NCBI GenBank assembly: GCA_965178125.1
Contig: OZ237739.1
Span: 372,001 to 436,000 of the forward strand
From: Bilabrum cf. latius
Lineage: Eukaryota; Bigyra: Bicosoecida; Bigyra; Bicosoecida
Length of the DNA stretch: 64,000 bases
Direction of reading: 5' to 3'
Positions 15,001 to 30,000 of this stretch are shown here, in pieces. The notes under the pieces are model-generated. The model was not told the origin of the DNA, made no database searches, and saw only the letters and a program-made list of their open reading frames with translations. Position numbers and translations under genes: made by a program. Numbering within the stretch: position 1 is the stretch's first letter; every line of letters starts with the position of its first letter.

Positions 15001-18000
15001 TGCTACTGGCAGTTCCAATCCGCGAGCTACTCCGGTGACGTTCTGGATGGTACCCTCCAGCACAATCTCTAAGACTTCGGCGGAAGCACCAACCGAGCCA
15101 TCATCTTGATCTGTATTAGCGAACTCACACATTGACACGGAGTACTGCTACAAACCACCACCAACGAATAGGGTTGACCGAGACATGAATGGCTCCAAAT
15201 CAAAGCCACTAGATCCAACTCCAGGGCAGGACGATGACAGCACTCCATTCGGCTAGGGTTGTTCAATACCGCCACGGATAACGCGGACGCTTCGCACAGA
15301 CTTCAATTTCAGCTCGTCGCTCTGTGAATCATCCACTGATATATTGAACAAGGCACCTGTGTATGTACCCTCAGGCAGCTCGATGCTCATGGTTACCGTT
15401 GCGATTGATCCAACGGTCGCGGCACCATCAGTCGTAAATTCATCACCTGTTACAGACACGTTTACAACAGGTAGAGATATTTCGATCGGGTTGGCCTCAA
15501 ACGAGTCCGTCGAGTAGTTTCTTGCAAACTGGAGGTTCGGGAAGAAGCTTGTCCATGTTCCAGAGATTTCCGGGCTGAGGTCAGTGCCCACCTCGATAGC
15601 AGTCGCTAAGCGGACACTCCATTCTACCTCTAGTGAGCTTGCCAAGTCGATAGTATCAAATACCAGGATTGCGTCGTCCTCACTGGGCAATCCGTAGCGA
15701 TTGCCAGTCTGGTTGGAGAGCAGCGTCGTGCCATCGACTGTCACGCTGTCAATCTGATACAGTGGTGGGCTCTCAAGAAGCTTAGAGTCTCGCAGTACAA
15801 ACCTGTACACGTTCTGAGCATCTGACAGTGTGGGATATGATGAAGTACCTTGCAACTCGCGGTGTGAGCCGGATAGTCTCCTCCTTGAACCAGGCAGATT
15901 CTAAAGGCTGCCATCCGTGAACAGGAGACGCGTGCTGTACGCCTGCGAGTCACCAGCATCCACAACCGCCACGTCACTACGATTGATCCGCAGGGTTTCA
16001 AAAGCACTCTCCCTAACCGTCATAGTGATAGTAGAGGTGTTAACACTGGAAACAAACAACGACGATACGTTTGCAAAGAATCCCATTGACCGTGGCCTGA
16101 TGACTTCATCCCTGGCAGAAGTCCTGCCGACAAACCGCAGACTTATAGGGGAACTCACACCGTTGGCATTGTCAACGTTCTGCACGGTGCAAAAATCTGC
16201 ATCAAATCGCTGCAGGTCCCCTTCGTCTGAAAAGGCAGACGACAACGAACCCAGTGTGATCGCAATGTACGCGCCAGAGCAATTCGAAGTCACAAACTGG
16301 GAATCGGCAGAGATGCTCACCAGCCTCCAATCATCCAGAATGTTGAAGCCTACCTCTTGTACAGAAAACAGCGTGTTACTTGTGAAGCCTGCCGGGAAGC
16401 CAATGTCTACCTACAAATTGAGATCAGCACCTGGCACAGTGTCTGTCCCGGCCCCATCCTAGTATGTCGAAACGAGAGCGGCTCCGACCACTGGGTCACG
16501 GAATGAAATTATCACGTTCTACGGCACGAACGCCGTAAGATTCAGCCCGCGGTTGCTCGGATGCGTGTCGTACGTGATTCCAAGGCTGGTCGTAGACCGG
16601 CCAGCACTTTCGATCTCGAGAGTTCCGCGGATAAAAATCTCGACAATAAGGGTCGAACCGCTCTATATCCGACCGATAGAAGCAACAGGAACAGATCCTG
16701 ATGTAACATTCGAAAACGACATGAAGTTAAGGTCGTTGCTACCAGTGTAAGAGACAACCCTGGCAAACTCCGCCACGTACAGACCAGCATCCAGCCTCCC
16801 ATCGAATAGAGAAGTATTGAACGCATCCGGTGCAGATGAGGGAATGATCAGCGAGACGTTCATTGGAACGATATCCGACGCATCTACTCCGGTTACAGCC
16901 AGAGGCTCGATAACAACGGGGTTCACGAATGTCTGCACAACCTCAAACACCACAGAGGTTCCTACAAGAGGCGAGCCATCGCCACTAAACGTAACGTTAC
17001 CATCGAGTCCAACGAACGTACCATCAATGACAGAACCGGGGTCACTTACCACAAGCAGCTCCACCACCACCTCCACACGCTCGTCCGTCACACCGTCGTC
17101 CACTCCGCTGTTCCGCACATCCCCGAGACCAATCGTTGCAACGCCACTCACAGAGTCTACCACGCTGCCGCTCACCAACGCGCCAAGTGCAACACGCGTG
17201 CCGTTCGACAACGTGCCGCTCAGCACACCGCCTGACCCACTGCTGGGGCTCACAGACACCACGCGCTGCACAGACACCACGTCAGGACGGCTCACGCTCA
17301 CAGACAGGGACGCGCCGTACAGCGTGCCCTCAGCCACTGACAACGACACTGTCGCCAACACCGTCTGGCCTGCCACAATGTCCGTGTCCACCACCGTCGC
17401 CGTGTCCGTCGCAGTCGTCAGCACCATCGACGGACCAGGCACGCTCACCACTGGATCCGATGCTGCCGCCTCGCTGTAGTTGCGGCCCCCGCCGTACTCG
17501 CTGCCCGGATGAGAGCTGTACTGCACGCGCACCGCCGGCACAATGTCATCCGACGATGACACCTCGTCCGTCAGTCGCACGCGGTACACCAACACAGAGC
17601 TGTCCGAGACCACAGGAAGCACAGCCCACTCGCCATCGCTGCCATGACCAGACACAGACCCGCTCACCCCAGACTGGTACGTCGTCACGCCATCCACGCG
17701 CACCTCCTCCACCACATAGTCACGACCAGGCAGAGTCACGTCCCGCACACGAGCCTCATACGCAGGACTGAACGTCGCGCCCTGAGTCGCGTTCAGTACC
17801 ACCACAAACTCCGCCACATCCCCGCCATCCGCCACCAGCGTCAACGGACTCACGCTCACGCTCAGCTCGGGCTCCTGAAGCACGATCGTCTCCGTCGACC
17901 CCAGCCCGCCATCCACGCCCGCATCCAGCAGCAATGTCGACAGCTCCGCCGTCACAGGAAGCACCTCCCCGCGAGCCACACCGCTCGCATTCTAAATCGT

Positions 18001-21000
18001 GCCCTCAAGCACAACCTCTAGCACCTCGCTCAATGCGCCCACTGATCCATCCTCACGGTCCACGTTGCGGAACGAGCACAGTGGCACGCTGTACCACGAC
18101 ACGCCAGACCCACGACCCACAAACAGCGACGACTGAAGCATGTACGATTCCAAGTCAAACCCGCCAGATCCCACACCCACGCAAGATGACGACAACACGC
18201 CATTGCTCGGGCTGGGCTGCTCCACACCGCCGCGAAGCACACGCACGCTAGTCACGCGCTGCAGGCGGAACTCCTCAGCGTCGCCCACAGGCACAGACAC
18301 ATTCAACGAGCTCGAAGACATCGTGGCCTCAGGCAGCACCACGCTCACGTTCAATACCACCACGCTGCCGCTGGTCCCGTCCAGACGATCCAACGTGCTC
18401 GAGTCAGTCTACACACGCACATCCACCACAGGCCGACCCACGCTCATCTCCTGAGACTCGGACACAGACGCGCTGTAGTTGCGGGCCTCCGACAAACGCA
18501 CTGGCGAGCTGCGCCACCGCAGCTCCACATCCGGCACGCTGTAGTTCGCCCCAGCTTCCACCGCAGACGATACCACCAGCTCGAACCGGATCTCCAGGCC
18601 CTGACCCACAAGCAGCTCGTCCACCACTAGGATCGCGTCTGCGTCCTCCACAAGACCATCCACTGGATTGCCAGGGCTCGCCACCAACGCGCCATTCTGC
18701 CACACGCGACCCAGCGCATATGCTGGCGTGCCCCCGAACGCCTGCGTCCCAATCAGACCGCCGTCTGCAAGCACCAGCCCGAATGCAGACGAGTCAGATG
18801 TAGACGTGTGGTTGATTGACACATTGAAGAACAATGAGTCGCCCGCATCCACTGCTAGCAGACCCTGCTCAGGACGCACAGACGGAACATTCACAGACGG
18901 CTCCACTATCGTAAGCACCAACGAACCGTTCGTCTAAGCCGGCACGATGTCCGCCGACTCGATCGACGATGACACCGTCACGCTTGCGCCTCGCACAGAC
19001 ACACTCACATTCGATGACACCACGCCTCGCACCACCACCTCCAGCGGCTCCTGCACCGCATTGTCAGTGTCGTTGTTCAAAAGCACACACGGACCCAGGG
19101 TCACGCGACCCGTCGAGCTGTCCACCGCGAAGTTCCCTGCCAGCCCCAACGCAGACACGTCCGCCTCGGGATCAGCCCCGCACTGCACACGCAAAAACCC
19201 GCTCGACGGACCCCGCACGCTCACAAGCTCCATGCTGCCCGCCTCAAGCACGTCCGTGTTGCTCAGTGACACGGTCACCTAAGCCCCTTGCACAGTGCCC
19301 TCCGGCACGATCACAGTCGTCACAAGCTCGATCTCCTGCCCAACCACCACCGACGGCAATGACAAAGACGGGGCCGCAGACACATCGCCGCTTCGTGGAT
19401 ACACACGCACTGCCGGCCCGCGATGCACAACCGTCACGTCAGACTCAGCCGCAAGCGAGTCATTACGGGCCACGCTCTCGTCCGGATGAGACCACCACTG
19501 CACGCCAAGGCTCGTGCTCAATGACCCCTCCACGTCGATCGACGTCTGCAGCTCCAGCGACACAGTCACATTCACCATGCCCCCAGCCTCCAGTCGAGGC
19601 ACAATCGCTACCACATCTCCAGCGGCCTCCACGCTCCCATCCACCACTCCAACACCCCCGCTGCCCCACTCAGCCACCTCGCTCCCGTTGAATTGCACAC
19701 GGTGCACCACATACTTGCCGGTCCGCAGACCAAGGTCGCGCACCGTCACATTGAACGCATCCGCGTCCGACATACCAGCATGCCGCACCAGCATCGTAAA
19801 CGTCACAATGTCGCCGGCGTCCGTGTTGCCGAACAGCACCGGGGACACCTCAGCAGGTACCAACTGCGACTGCCGCACAGTCAGCAACACGCTCTGCTCG
19901 GGCTCCTCCGAAGCATCCAGAGACGGTGCGCTCAGATTCGCGTACACCAACGAAGATGCTCCACGCACCACCACGTCACGGTCATCCCGCACAAGCAGCT
20001 CCACCACCACCTCCACACGCTCGTCCGTCACACCGTCGTCCACTCCGCTGTTCCGTACATCCCCGAGACCAATCGTTGCAACGCCACTCACAGAGTCTAC
20101 CACGCTGCCGCTCACCAACGCGCCAAGTGCAACACGCGTGCCGTTCGACAACGTGCCGCTCAGCACACCGCCTGATCCACTGCTGGGGCTCACAGACACC
20201 ACACGCTGCACAGACACCACGTCAGGACGGCTCACGCTCACAGACAGGGACGCGCCGTACAGCGTGCCCTCAGCCACTGACAACGACACTGTCGCCAACA
20301 CCGTCTGGCCTGCCACAATGTCCGTGTCCACCACCGTCGCCGTGTCCGTCGCAGTCGTCAGCACCATCGACGGACCAGGCACGCTCACCACTGGATCCGA
20401 TGCTGCCGCCTCGCTGTAGTTGCGGCCCCCGCCGTACTCGCTGCCCGGATGAGAGCTGTACTGCACGCGCACCGCTGGCACAATGTCATCCGACGATGAC
20501 ACCTCGTCCGCCAGTCGCACGCGGTACACCAACACAGAGCTGTCCGAGACCACAGGAAGCACCGCCCACTCGCCATCGCTGCCATGACCAGACACAGACC
20601 CGCTCACCCCAGACTGGTACGTCGTCACGCCATCCACGCGCACCTCCTCCACCACATAGTCACGACCAGGCAGAGTCACGTCCCGCACACGAGCCTCATA
20701 CGCAGGATTGAACGTCGCGCCCTGAGTCGCGTTCAGTACCACCACAAACTGAGCCACATCCCCGCCATCCGCCACCAGCGTCAACGGACTCACGCTCACG
20801 CTCAGCTCGGGCTCCTGAAGCACGATCGTCTCCGTCGACCCCAGCCCGCCATCCACGCCCGCATCCAGCAGCAATGTCGACAGCTCCGCCGTCACAGGAA
20901 GCACCTCCCCGCGAGCCACACCGCTCGCATTCTAAATCGTGCCCTCAAGCACAACCTCTAGCACCTCGCTCAATGCGCCCACTGATCCATCCTCACGGTC

Positions 21001-24000
21001 CACGTTGCGGAACGAGCACAGTGGCACGCTGTACCACGACACGCCAGACCCACGACCCACAAACAGCGACGACTGAAGCATGTACGATTCCAAGTCAAAC
21101 CCGCCAGATCCCACACCCACACAAGATGACGACAACACGCCATTGCTCGGGCTGGGCTGCTCCACACCGCCGCGAAGCACACGCACGCTAGTCACGCGCT
21201 GCAGACGGAACTCCTCAGCGTCGCCCACAGGCACAGACACATTCAACGAGCTCGAAGACATCGTGGCCTCAGGCAGCACCACACTCACGTTCAATACCAC
21301 CACGCTGCCGCTGGTCCCGTCCAGACGATCCAACGTGCTCGAGTCAGTCTACACACGCACATCCACCACAGGCCGACCCACGCTCATCTCCTGAGACTCG
21401 GACACAGACGCGCTGTAGTTGCGGGCCTCCGACAAACGCACTGGCGAGCTGCGCCACCGCAGCTCCACATCCGGCACGCTGTAGTTCGCCCCAGCTTCCA
21501 CCGCAGACGATACCACCAGCTCGAACCGGATCTCCAGGCCCTGACCCACAAGCAGCTCGTCCACCACTAGGATCGCGTCTGCGTCCTCCACAAGACCATC
21601 CACTGGATTGCCAGGGCTCGCCACCAACGCGCCATTCTGCCACACGCGACCCAGCGCATATGCTGGCGTGCCCCCGAACGCCTGCGTCCCAATCAGACCG
21701 CCGTCTGCAAGCACCAGCCCGAATGCAGACGAGTCAGATGTAGACGTGTGGTTGATTGACACATTGAAGAACAATGAGTCGCCCGCATCCACTGCTAGCA
21801 GACCCTGCTCAGGACGCACAGACGGAACATTCACAGACGGCTCCACTATCGTAAGCACCAACGAACCGTTCGTCTAAGCCGGCACGATGTCCGCCGACTC
21901 GATCGACGATGACACCGTCACGCTTGCGCCTCGCACAGACACACTCACATTCGATGACACCACGCCTCGCACCACCACCTCCAGCGGCTCCTGCACCGCA
22001 TTGTCAGTGTCGTTGTTCACAAGCACACACGGACCCAGGGTCACGCGACCCGTCGAGCTGTCCACCGCGAAGTTCCCTGCCAGCCCCAACGCAGACACGT
22101 CCGCCTCGGGATCAGCCCCGCACTGCACACGCAAAAACCCGCTCGACGGACCCCGCACGCTCACAAGCTCCATGCTGCCCGCCTCAAGCACGTCCGTGTT
22201 GCTCAGTGACACGGTCACCTAAGCCCCTTGCACAGTGCCCTCCGGCACGATCACAGTCGTCACAAGCTCGATCTCCTGCCCAACCACCACCGACGGCAAT
22301 GACAAAGACGGGGCCGCAGACACATCGCCGCTTCGTGGATACACACGCACTGCCGGCCCGCGATGCACAACCGTCACGTCAGACTCAGCCGCAAGCGAGT
22401 CATTACGGGCCACGCTCTCGTCCGGATGAGACCACCACTGCACGCCAAGGCTCGTGCTCAATGACCCCTCCACGTCGATCGACGTCTGCAGCTCCAGCGA
22501 CACAGTCACATTCACCATGCCCCCAGCCTCCAGTCGAGGCACAATCGCTACCACATCTCCAGCGGCCTCCACGCTCCCATCCACCACTCCAACACCCCCG
22601 CTGCCCCACTCAGCCACCTCGCTCCCGTTGAATTGCACACGGTGCACCACATACTTGCCGGTCCGCAGACCAAGGTCACGCACCGTCACATTGAACGCAT
22701 CCGCGTCCGACATACCAGCATGCCGCACCAGCATCGTAAACGTCACAATGTCGCCGGCGTCCGTGTTGCGAATTTCAAGAGGGTCTCCTGCAACCGGTAC
22801 CAACTGCGACTGCCGCACAGTCAGCAACACGCTCTGCTCGGGCTCCTCCGAAGCATCCAGAGACGGTGCGCTCAGATTCGCGTACACCAACGAAGATGCT
22901 CCACGCACCACCACGTCACGGTCATCCCGCACAAGCAGCTCCACCACCACCTCCACACGCTCGTCCGTCACACCGTCGTCCACTCCGCTGTTCCGTACAT
23001 CCCCGAGACCAATCGTTGCAACGCCACTCACAGAGTCTACCACGCTGCCGCTCACCAACGCGCCAAGTGCAACACGCGTGCCGTTCGACAACGTGCCGCT
23101 CAGCACACCGCCTGATCCACTGCTGGGGCTCACAGACACCACGCGCTGCACAGACACCACGTCAGGACGGCTCACGCTCACAGACAGGGACGCGCCGTAC
23201 AGCGTGCCCTCAGCCACTGACAACGACACTGTCGCCAACACCGTCTGGCCTGCCACAATGTCCGTGTCCACCACCGTCGCCGTGTCCGTCGCAGTCGTCA
23301 GCACCATCGACGGACCAGGCACGCTCACCACTGGATCCGATGCTGCCGCCTCGCTGTAGTTGCGGCCCCCGCCGTACTCGCTGCCCGGATGAGAGCTGTA
23401 CTGCACGCGCACCGCCGGCACAATGTCATCCGACGATGACACCTCGTCCGTCAGTCGCACGCGGTACACCAACACAGAGCTGTCCGAGACCACAGGAAGC
23501 ACCGCCCACTCGCCATCGCTGCCATGACCAGACACAGACCCGCTCACCCCAGACTGGTACGTCGTCACGCCATCCACGCGCACCTCCTCCACCACATAGT
23601 CACGACCAGGCAGAGTCACGTCCCGCACACGAGCCTCATACGCAGGATTGAACGTCGCGCCCTGAGTCGCGTTCAGTACCACCACAAACTCCGCCACATC
23701 CCCGCCATCCGCCACCAGCGTCAACGGACTCACGCTCACGCTCAGCTCGGGCTCCTGAAGCACGATCGTCTCCGTCGACCCCAGCCCGCCATCCACGCCC
23801 GCATCCAGCAGCAATGTCGACAGCTCCGCCGTCACAGGAAGCACCTCCCCGCGAGCCACACCGCTCGCATTCTAAATCGTGCCCTCAAGCACAACCTCTA
23901 GCACCTCGCTCAATGCGCCCACTGATCCATCCTCACGGTCCACGTTGCGGAACGAGCACAGTGGCACGCTGTACCACGACACGCCAGACCCACGACCCAC

Positions 24001-27000
24001 AAACAGCGACGACTGAAGCATGTACGATTCCAAGTCAAACCCGCCAGATCCCACACCCACACAAGATGACGACAACACGCCATTGCTCGGGCTGGGCTGC
24101 TCCACACCGCCGCGAAGCACACGCACGCTAGTCACGCGCTGCAGACGGAACTCCTCAGCGTCGCCCACAGGCACAGACACATTCAACGAGCTCGAAGACA
24201 TCGTGGCCTCAGGCAGCACCACACTCACGTTCAATACCACCACGCTGCCGCTGGTCCCGTCCAGACGATCCAACGTGCTCGAGTCAGTCTACACACGCAC
24301 ATCCACCACAGGCCGACCCACGCTCATCTCCTGAGACTCGGACACAGACGCGCTGTAGTTGCGGGCCTCCGACAAACGCACTGGCGAGCTGCGCCACCGC
24401 AGCTCCACATCCGGCACGCTGTAGTTCGCCCCAGCTTCCACCGCAGACGATACCACCAGCTCGAACCGGATCTCCAGGCCCTGACCCACAAGCAGCTCGT
24501 CCACCACTAGGATCGCGTCTGCGTCCTCTCCAAGACCATCCACTGGATTGCCAGGGCTCGCCACCAACGCGCCATTCTGCCACACGCGACCCAGCGCATA
24601 TGCTGGCGTGCCCCCGAACGCCTGCGTCCCAATCAGACCGCCGTCTGCAAGCACCAGCCCGAATGCAGACGAGTCAGATGTAGACGTGTGGTTGATTGAC
24701 ACATTGAAGAACAATGAGTCGCCCGCATCCACTGCTAGCAGACCCTGCTCAGGACGCACAGACGGAACATTCACAGACGGCTCCACTATCGTAAGCACCA
24801 ACGAACCGTTCGTCTAAGCCGGCACGATGTCCGCCGACTCGATCGACGATGACACCGTCACGCTTGCGCCTCGCACAGACACACTCACATTCGATGACAC
24901 CACGCCTCGCACCACCACCTCCAGCGGCTCCTGCACCGCATTGTCAGTGTCGTTGTTCACAAGCACACACGGACCCAGGGTCACGCGACCCGTCGAGCTG
25001 TCCACCGCGAAGTTCCCTGTCAGCCCCAACGCAGACACGTCCGCCTCGGGATCAGCCCCGCACTGCACACGCAAAAACCCGCTCGACGGACCCCGCACGC
25101 TCACAAGCTCCATGCTGCCCGCCTCAAGCACGTCCGTGTTGCTCAGTGACACGGTCACCTAAGCCCCTTGCACAGTGCCCTCCGGCACGATCACAGTCGT
25201 CACAAGCTCGATCTCCTGCCCAACCACCACCGACGGCAATGACAAAGACGGGGCCGCAGACACATCGCCGCTTCGTGGATACACACGCACTGCCGGCCCG
25301 CGATGCACAACCGTCACGTCAGACTCAGCCGCAAGCGAGTCATTACGGGCCACGCTCTCGTCCGGATGAGACCACCACTGCACGCCAAGGCTCGTGCTCA
25401 ATGACCCCTCCACGTCGATCGACGTCTGCAGCTCCAGCGACACAGTCACATTCACCATGCCCCCAGCCTCCAGTCGAGGCACAATCGCTACCACATCTCC
25501 AGCGGCCTCCACGCTCCCATCCACCACTCCAACACCCCCGCTGCCCCACTCAGCCACCTCGCTCCCGTTGAATTGCACACGGTGCACCACATACTTGCCG
25601 GTCCGCAGACCAAGGTCACGCACCGTCACATTGAACGCATCCGCGTCCGACATACCAGCATGCCGCACCAGCGTCGTGAACGTCACGATGTCGCCGGCGT
25701 CCGTGTTGCCGAACAGCACCGGAGACACTTCAGGCCTGGATAGGGAGGCTAGAGCTGTGGTCAATGCAGTGGTATTGTCAACAACACCGGGAGGGACTCC
25801 GCGTGCCTGTAAGCTGGTCGTGATCGTCACTGTTTGATCCCGTTGGAATCGCCCATCACCCCGACCGCGAACAACGAACCTGATGAACTCCTACGTCGCT
25901 GTGTTAGTGTCAACGTTGTCTATCTAGTCCAAGTCCACAGATAAAAGCTAGGGCGAGATAGTCGTTTTGCCTGTTCGAATGCTCTCTAACGTACCAGCCG
26001 TGGACGAAACACTGGATGACGCAGAGATACTCTGCAGCTCTTGGAGCTAAACCACATCAGAGTCCGATTCAACTGTTACTATAAGGTCTTTTGTTGTGGA
26101 TTCGGGCAAGAGTACCACATAGGTGAGTACAAAGTCGGCACCAGACACAATCTCTACCTAAGACGGAACTGTATCATCGAGAACGAGAGACTCGATTTCT
26201 ATCCCTGGAGTGCCAACGAGTAGGGATGGAGTGATGTCACCACTCCTGTTGTACTGCCTTGCAGACACTTCATCTGGGACAGCAAGTTGAGCTTGACTCT
26301 CGCTGCTGTATCCAAGCTGCAGCTGCGGCTGCAGAGTAGCAGCTGATTCTGCAGTGGTAAGAATCTCTACCGTGTAGATCACAGTGTAATTCTAGCCCTC
26401 GTTCAACCTTGGCGACTGAACCAACAGACCAGTGGTGTTGATAAGAGTGTCGCGGCCCAGCACGCTGCTGGAAAAAACGACGTCACCTTCGAATTCTACA
26501 TACCTGTATATGTACGATCGAGGGAACTACAGAAGCGTAAGGTCGTACAACTCGAAGTCGAAGGCTGCCTACCGATTAACCTCGTCCTGCACCGCCAACG
26601 TGATCGTGAAAGTCACAAAGGTACCACCAGAAACATCCGACTCGGACGATTCAGTGAAAGCCAGAACCAGCGGCTCGGCAACTGCAATAGTGTCGCTGCT
26701 TTGGGCCTCACCCGCAACAACTTCCTTGGAAGTCCAAGTCGATTGCCAGGTTATCAAATCCCCCCGCTGCACGGCTGTGTCGTTCAAGACAACGGCGTCA
26801 AACGCAATTTCAACTACTTCATCCACCATATTGCTACTTTGCTGCACCGTAACATTTCCTATCGTTACAGTGGCGCTGTCTAAGGCTGACGCAATGCTAA
26901 CTAACGAGTCACCAAGAGTACTCCAAGCGGGACCGACCACTGTGGGACCTGAAGAGTTCGAAAATCGAATATGACGGAGACCGATCAAGCGGACTCCTGC

Positions 27001-30000
27001 GCCGCTCGTCCGCACCAGTGACAAAGCGGATCCAGAATGAGTACCCTCAGGAAGGGTAACTCTAGAGCGAAGAACTACCTCACTGCCAATTGCAGCAGTC
27101 ACATTACCGAATGTGGCGTTATCTGTCACCATTGCAAAGTCCATGGAGGATGACACAATCGAAACCACCGGACGCGCAGTGTCCACCTCAGTGTAGTTCC
27201 GAGGCAATGCCCCGAATGCAAACACCGGAGCCTCTATCGCAGGATGCGACTGCCAGTTCACCTCGAACGACGGACGCACATCGCCGTCAATCTCCACGCC
27301 CGGAAGCAGCTCAAGCTACACCGCCACGCTTGTCACAATGCCCTCCTCCAGCACGGACACAGTGCCCACCAGACCCCGAGACTCCAAAGCCGTGGCGAAC
27401 GGTCCCGTGTCCCCGATCTGGTACTGCGTCGTCGGCACACCGTCCACAGTCGTCACCACGCTGCGCACCCGGTACTCCTCCGACGACACAGCGGCCGTCA
27501 GACCAGAGTCCACAAACTCCAGGTTGTACCCCGCATTGTCATTCGAGGCAGACCCCGCTGTGGATGTCAGCGTGTACGTGATCAGGTCATACGAGTCGCC
27601 GGATACAGGAGATCGACTCACACCCAGGCTCACCACAGGCTCCACCACAGTCATCACAGCCTGCTGACGCACATCGCCGCTGCCCACCTGCGCGCTCAGC
27701 ACATCAGTCCGCAACGTGAAAGTGTCTCCAGCCTCAGGTGTGGACCCATCCACAAACGTCACATACGCCTCAAGCACCACTGTCACCGTCTCGGCCACGG
27801 AGTTGCTGTCCGTCACCACTACCACATCGCCGAAGGTCAGCCGAACCAGATCACGGTCCGCCGCGAAGAACTCAGTCGGCACCAAAATGTCAGTCGAAGG
27901 GATGCCAGTCACCGTGAACGCGCTGTCGTTGCTCGTCGTCACCACAACATTGTCCGTGAAGTCGATGAAGTTCGCCTGCACCGACGACACCTCCAGCCTC
28001 AGGTTCGACGAGGTGCCCTCAGGCAGAGTCATGGTCGACGTCACAAGCACGCGAGACCCTATCACCACCTCAGTGTCAAGCGATGTCGCGCCGTCCGTGG
28101 CCACACTCTAAGACACAGTCGAGCGGTCGATCGACACCACCGGACGCGCAGTGTCCACCTCAGTGTAGTTCCGAGGCAATGCCCCGAATGCAAACACCGG
28201 AGCCTCTATCGCAGGATGTGACTGCCAGTTCACCTCGAACGACGGACGCACATTGCCGTCAATCTCCACGCCCGGAAGCAGCTCAAGCTACACCGCCACG
28301 CTTGTCACAATGCCCTCCTCCAGCACGGACACAGTGCCCACCAGACCCCGAGACTCCAAAGCCGTGGCAAACGGTCCCGTGTCCCCGATCTGGTACTGCG
28401 TCGTCGGCACACCGTCCACAGTCGTCACCACGCTGCGCACCCGGTACTCCTCCGCCGACACAGCGGCCGTCAGACCAGAGTCCACCAACTCCAGGTTGTA
28501 CCCCGCATTGTCATTCGAGGCAGACCCCGCTGTGGATGTCAGCGTGTACGTGATCAGGTCATACGAGTCGCCGGATACAGGAGATCGACTCACACCCAGG
28601 CTCACCACAGGCTCCACCACAGTCATCACAGCCTGCTGACGCACATCGCCGCTGCCCACCTGCGCGCTCAGCACATCAGTCCGCAACGTGAAAGTGTCTC
28701 CAGCCTCAGGTGTGGACCCATCCACAAACGTCACATACGCCTCAAGCACCACTGTCACCGTCTCGGCCACGGAGTTGCTGTCCGTCACCACCACCACATC
28801 GCCGAAGGTCAGCCGAACCAGATCACGGTCCGCCGCGAAGAACTCAGTCGGCACCAAAATGTCAGTCGAAGGGATGCCAGTCACCGTGAACGCGCTGTCA
28901 TTGCTCGTCGTCACCACAACATTGTCCGTGAAGTCGATGAAGTTCGCCTGCACCGACGACACCTCCAGCCTCAGGTTCGACGAGGTGCCCTCAGGCAGAG
29001 TCATGGTCGACGTCACAAGCACGCGAGACCCTATCACCACCTCAGTGTCAAGCGATGTCGCGCCGTCCGTGGCCACACTCTAAGACACAGTCGAGCGGTC
29101 GATCGACACCACCGGACGCGCAGTGTCCACCTCAGTGTAGTTCCGAGGCAATGCCCCGAATGCAAACACCGGAGCCTCTATCGCAGGATGCGACTGCCAG
29201 TTCACCTCGAACGACGGACGCACATCGCCGTCAATCTCCACGCCCGGAAGCAGCTCAAGCTACACCGCCACGCTTGTCACAATGCCCTCCTCCAGCAAGG
29301 ACACAGTGCCCACCAGACCCCGAGACTCCAAAGCCGTAGCGAACGGTCCCGTGTCCCCGATCTGGTACTGCGTCGTCGGCACACCGTCCACAGTCGTCAC
29401 CACGCTGCGCACCCGGTACTCCTCCGACGACACAGCGGCCGTCAGACCAGAGTCCACAAACTCCAGGTTGTACCCCGCATTGTCATTCGAGGCAGACCCC
29501 GCTGTGGATGTCAGCGTGTACGTGATCAGGTCATACGAGTCGCCGGATACAGGAGATCGACTCACACCCAGGCTCACCACAGGCTCCACCACAGTCATCA
29601 CAGCCTGCTGACGCACATCGCCGCTGCCCACCTGCGCGCTCAGCACATCAGTCCGCAACGTGAAAGTGTCTCCAGCCTCAGGTGTGGACCCATCCACAAA
29701 CGTCACATACGCCTCAAGCACCACTGTCACCGTCTCGGCCACGGAGTTGCTGTCCGTCACCACCACCACATCGCCGAAGGTCAGCCGAACCAGATCACGG
29801 TCCGCCGCGAAGAACTCAGTCGGCACCAAAATGTCAGTCGAAGGGATGCCAGTCACCGTGAACGCGCTGTCGTTGCTCGTCGTCACCACAACATTGTCCG
29901 TGAAGTCGATGAAGTTCGCCTGCACCGACGACACCTCCAGCCTCAGGTTCGACGAGGTGCCCTCAGGCAGAGTCATGGTCGACGTCACAAGCACGCGAGA

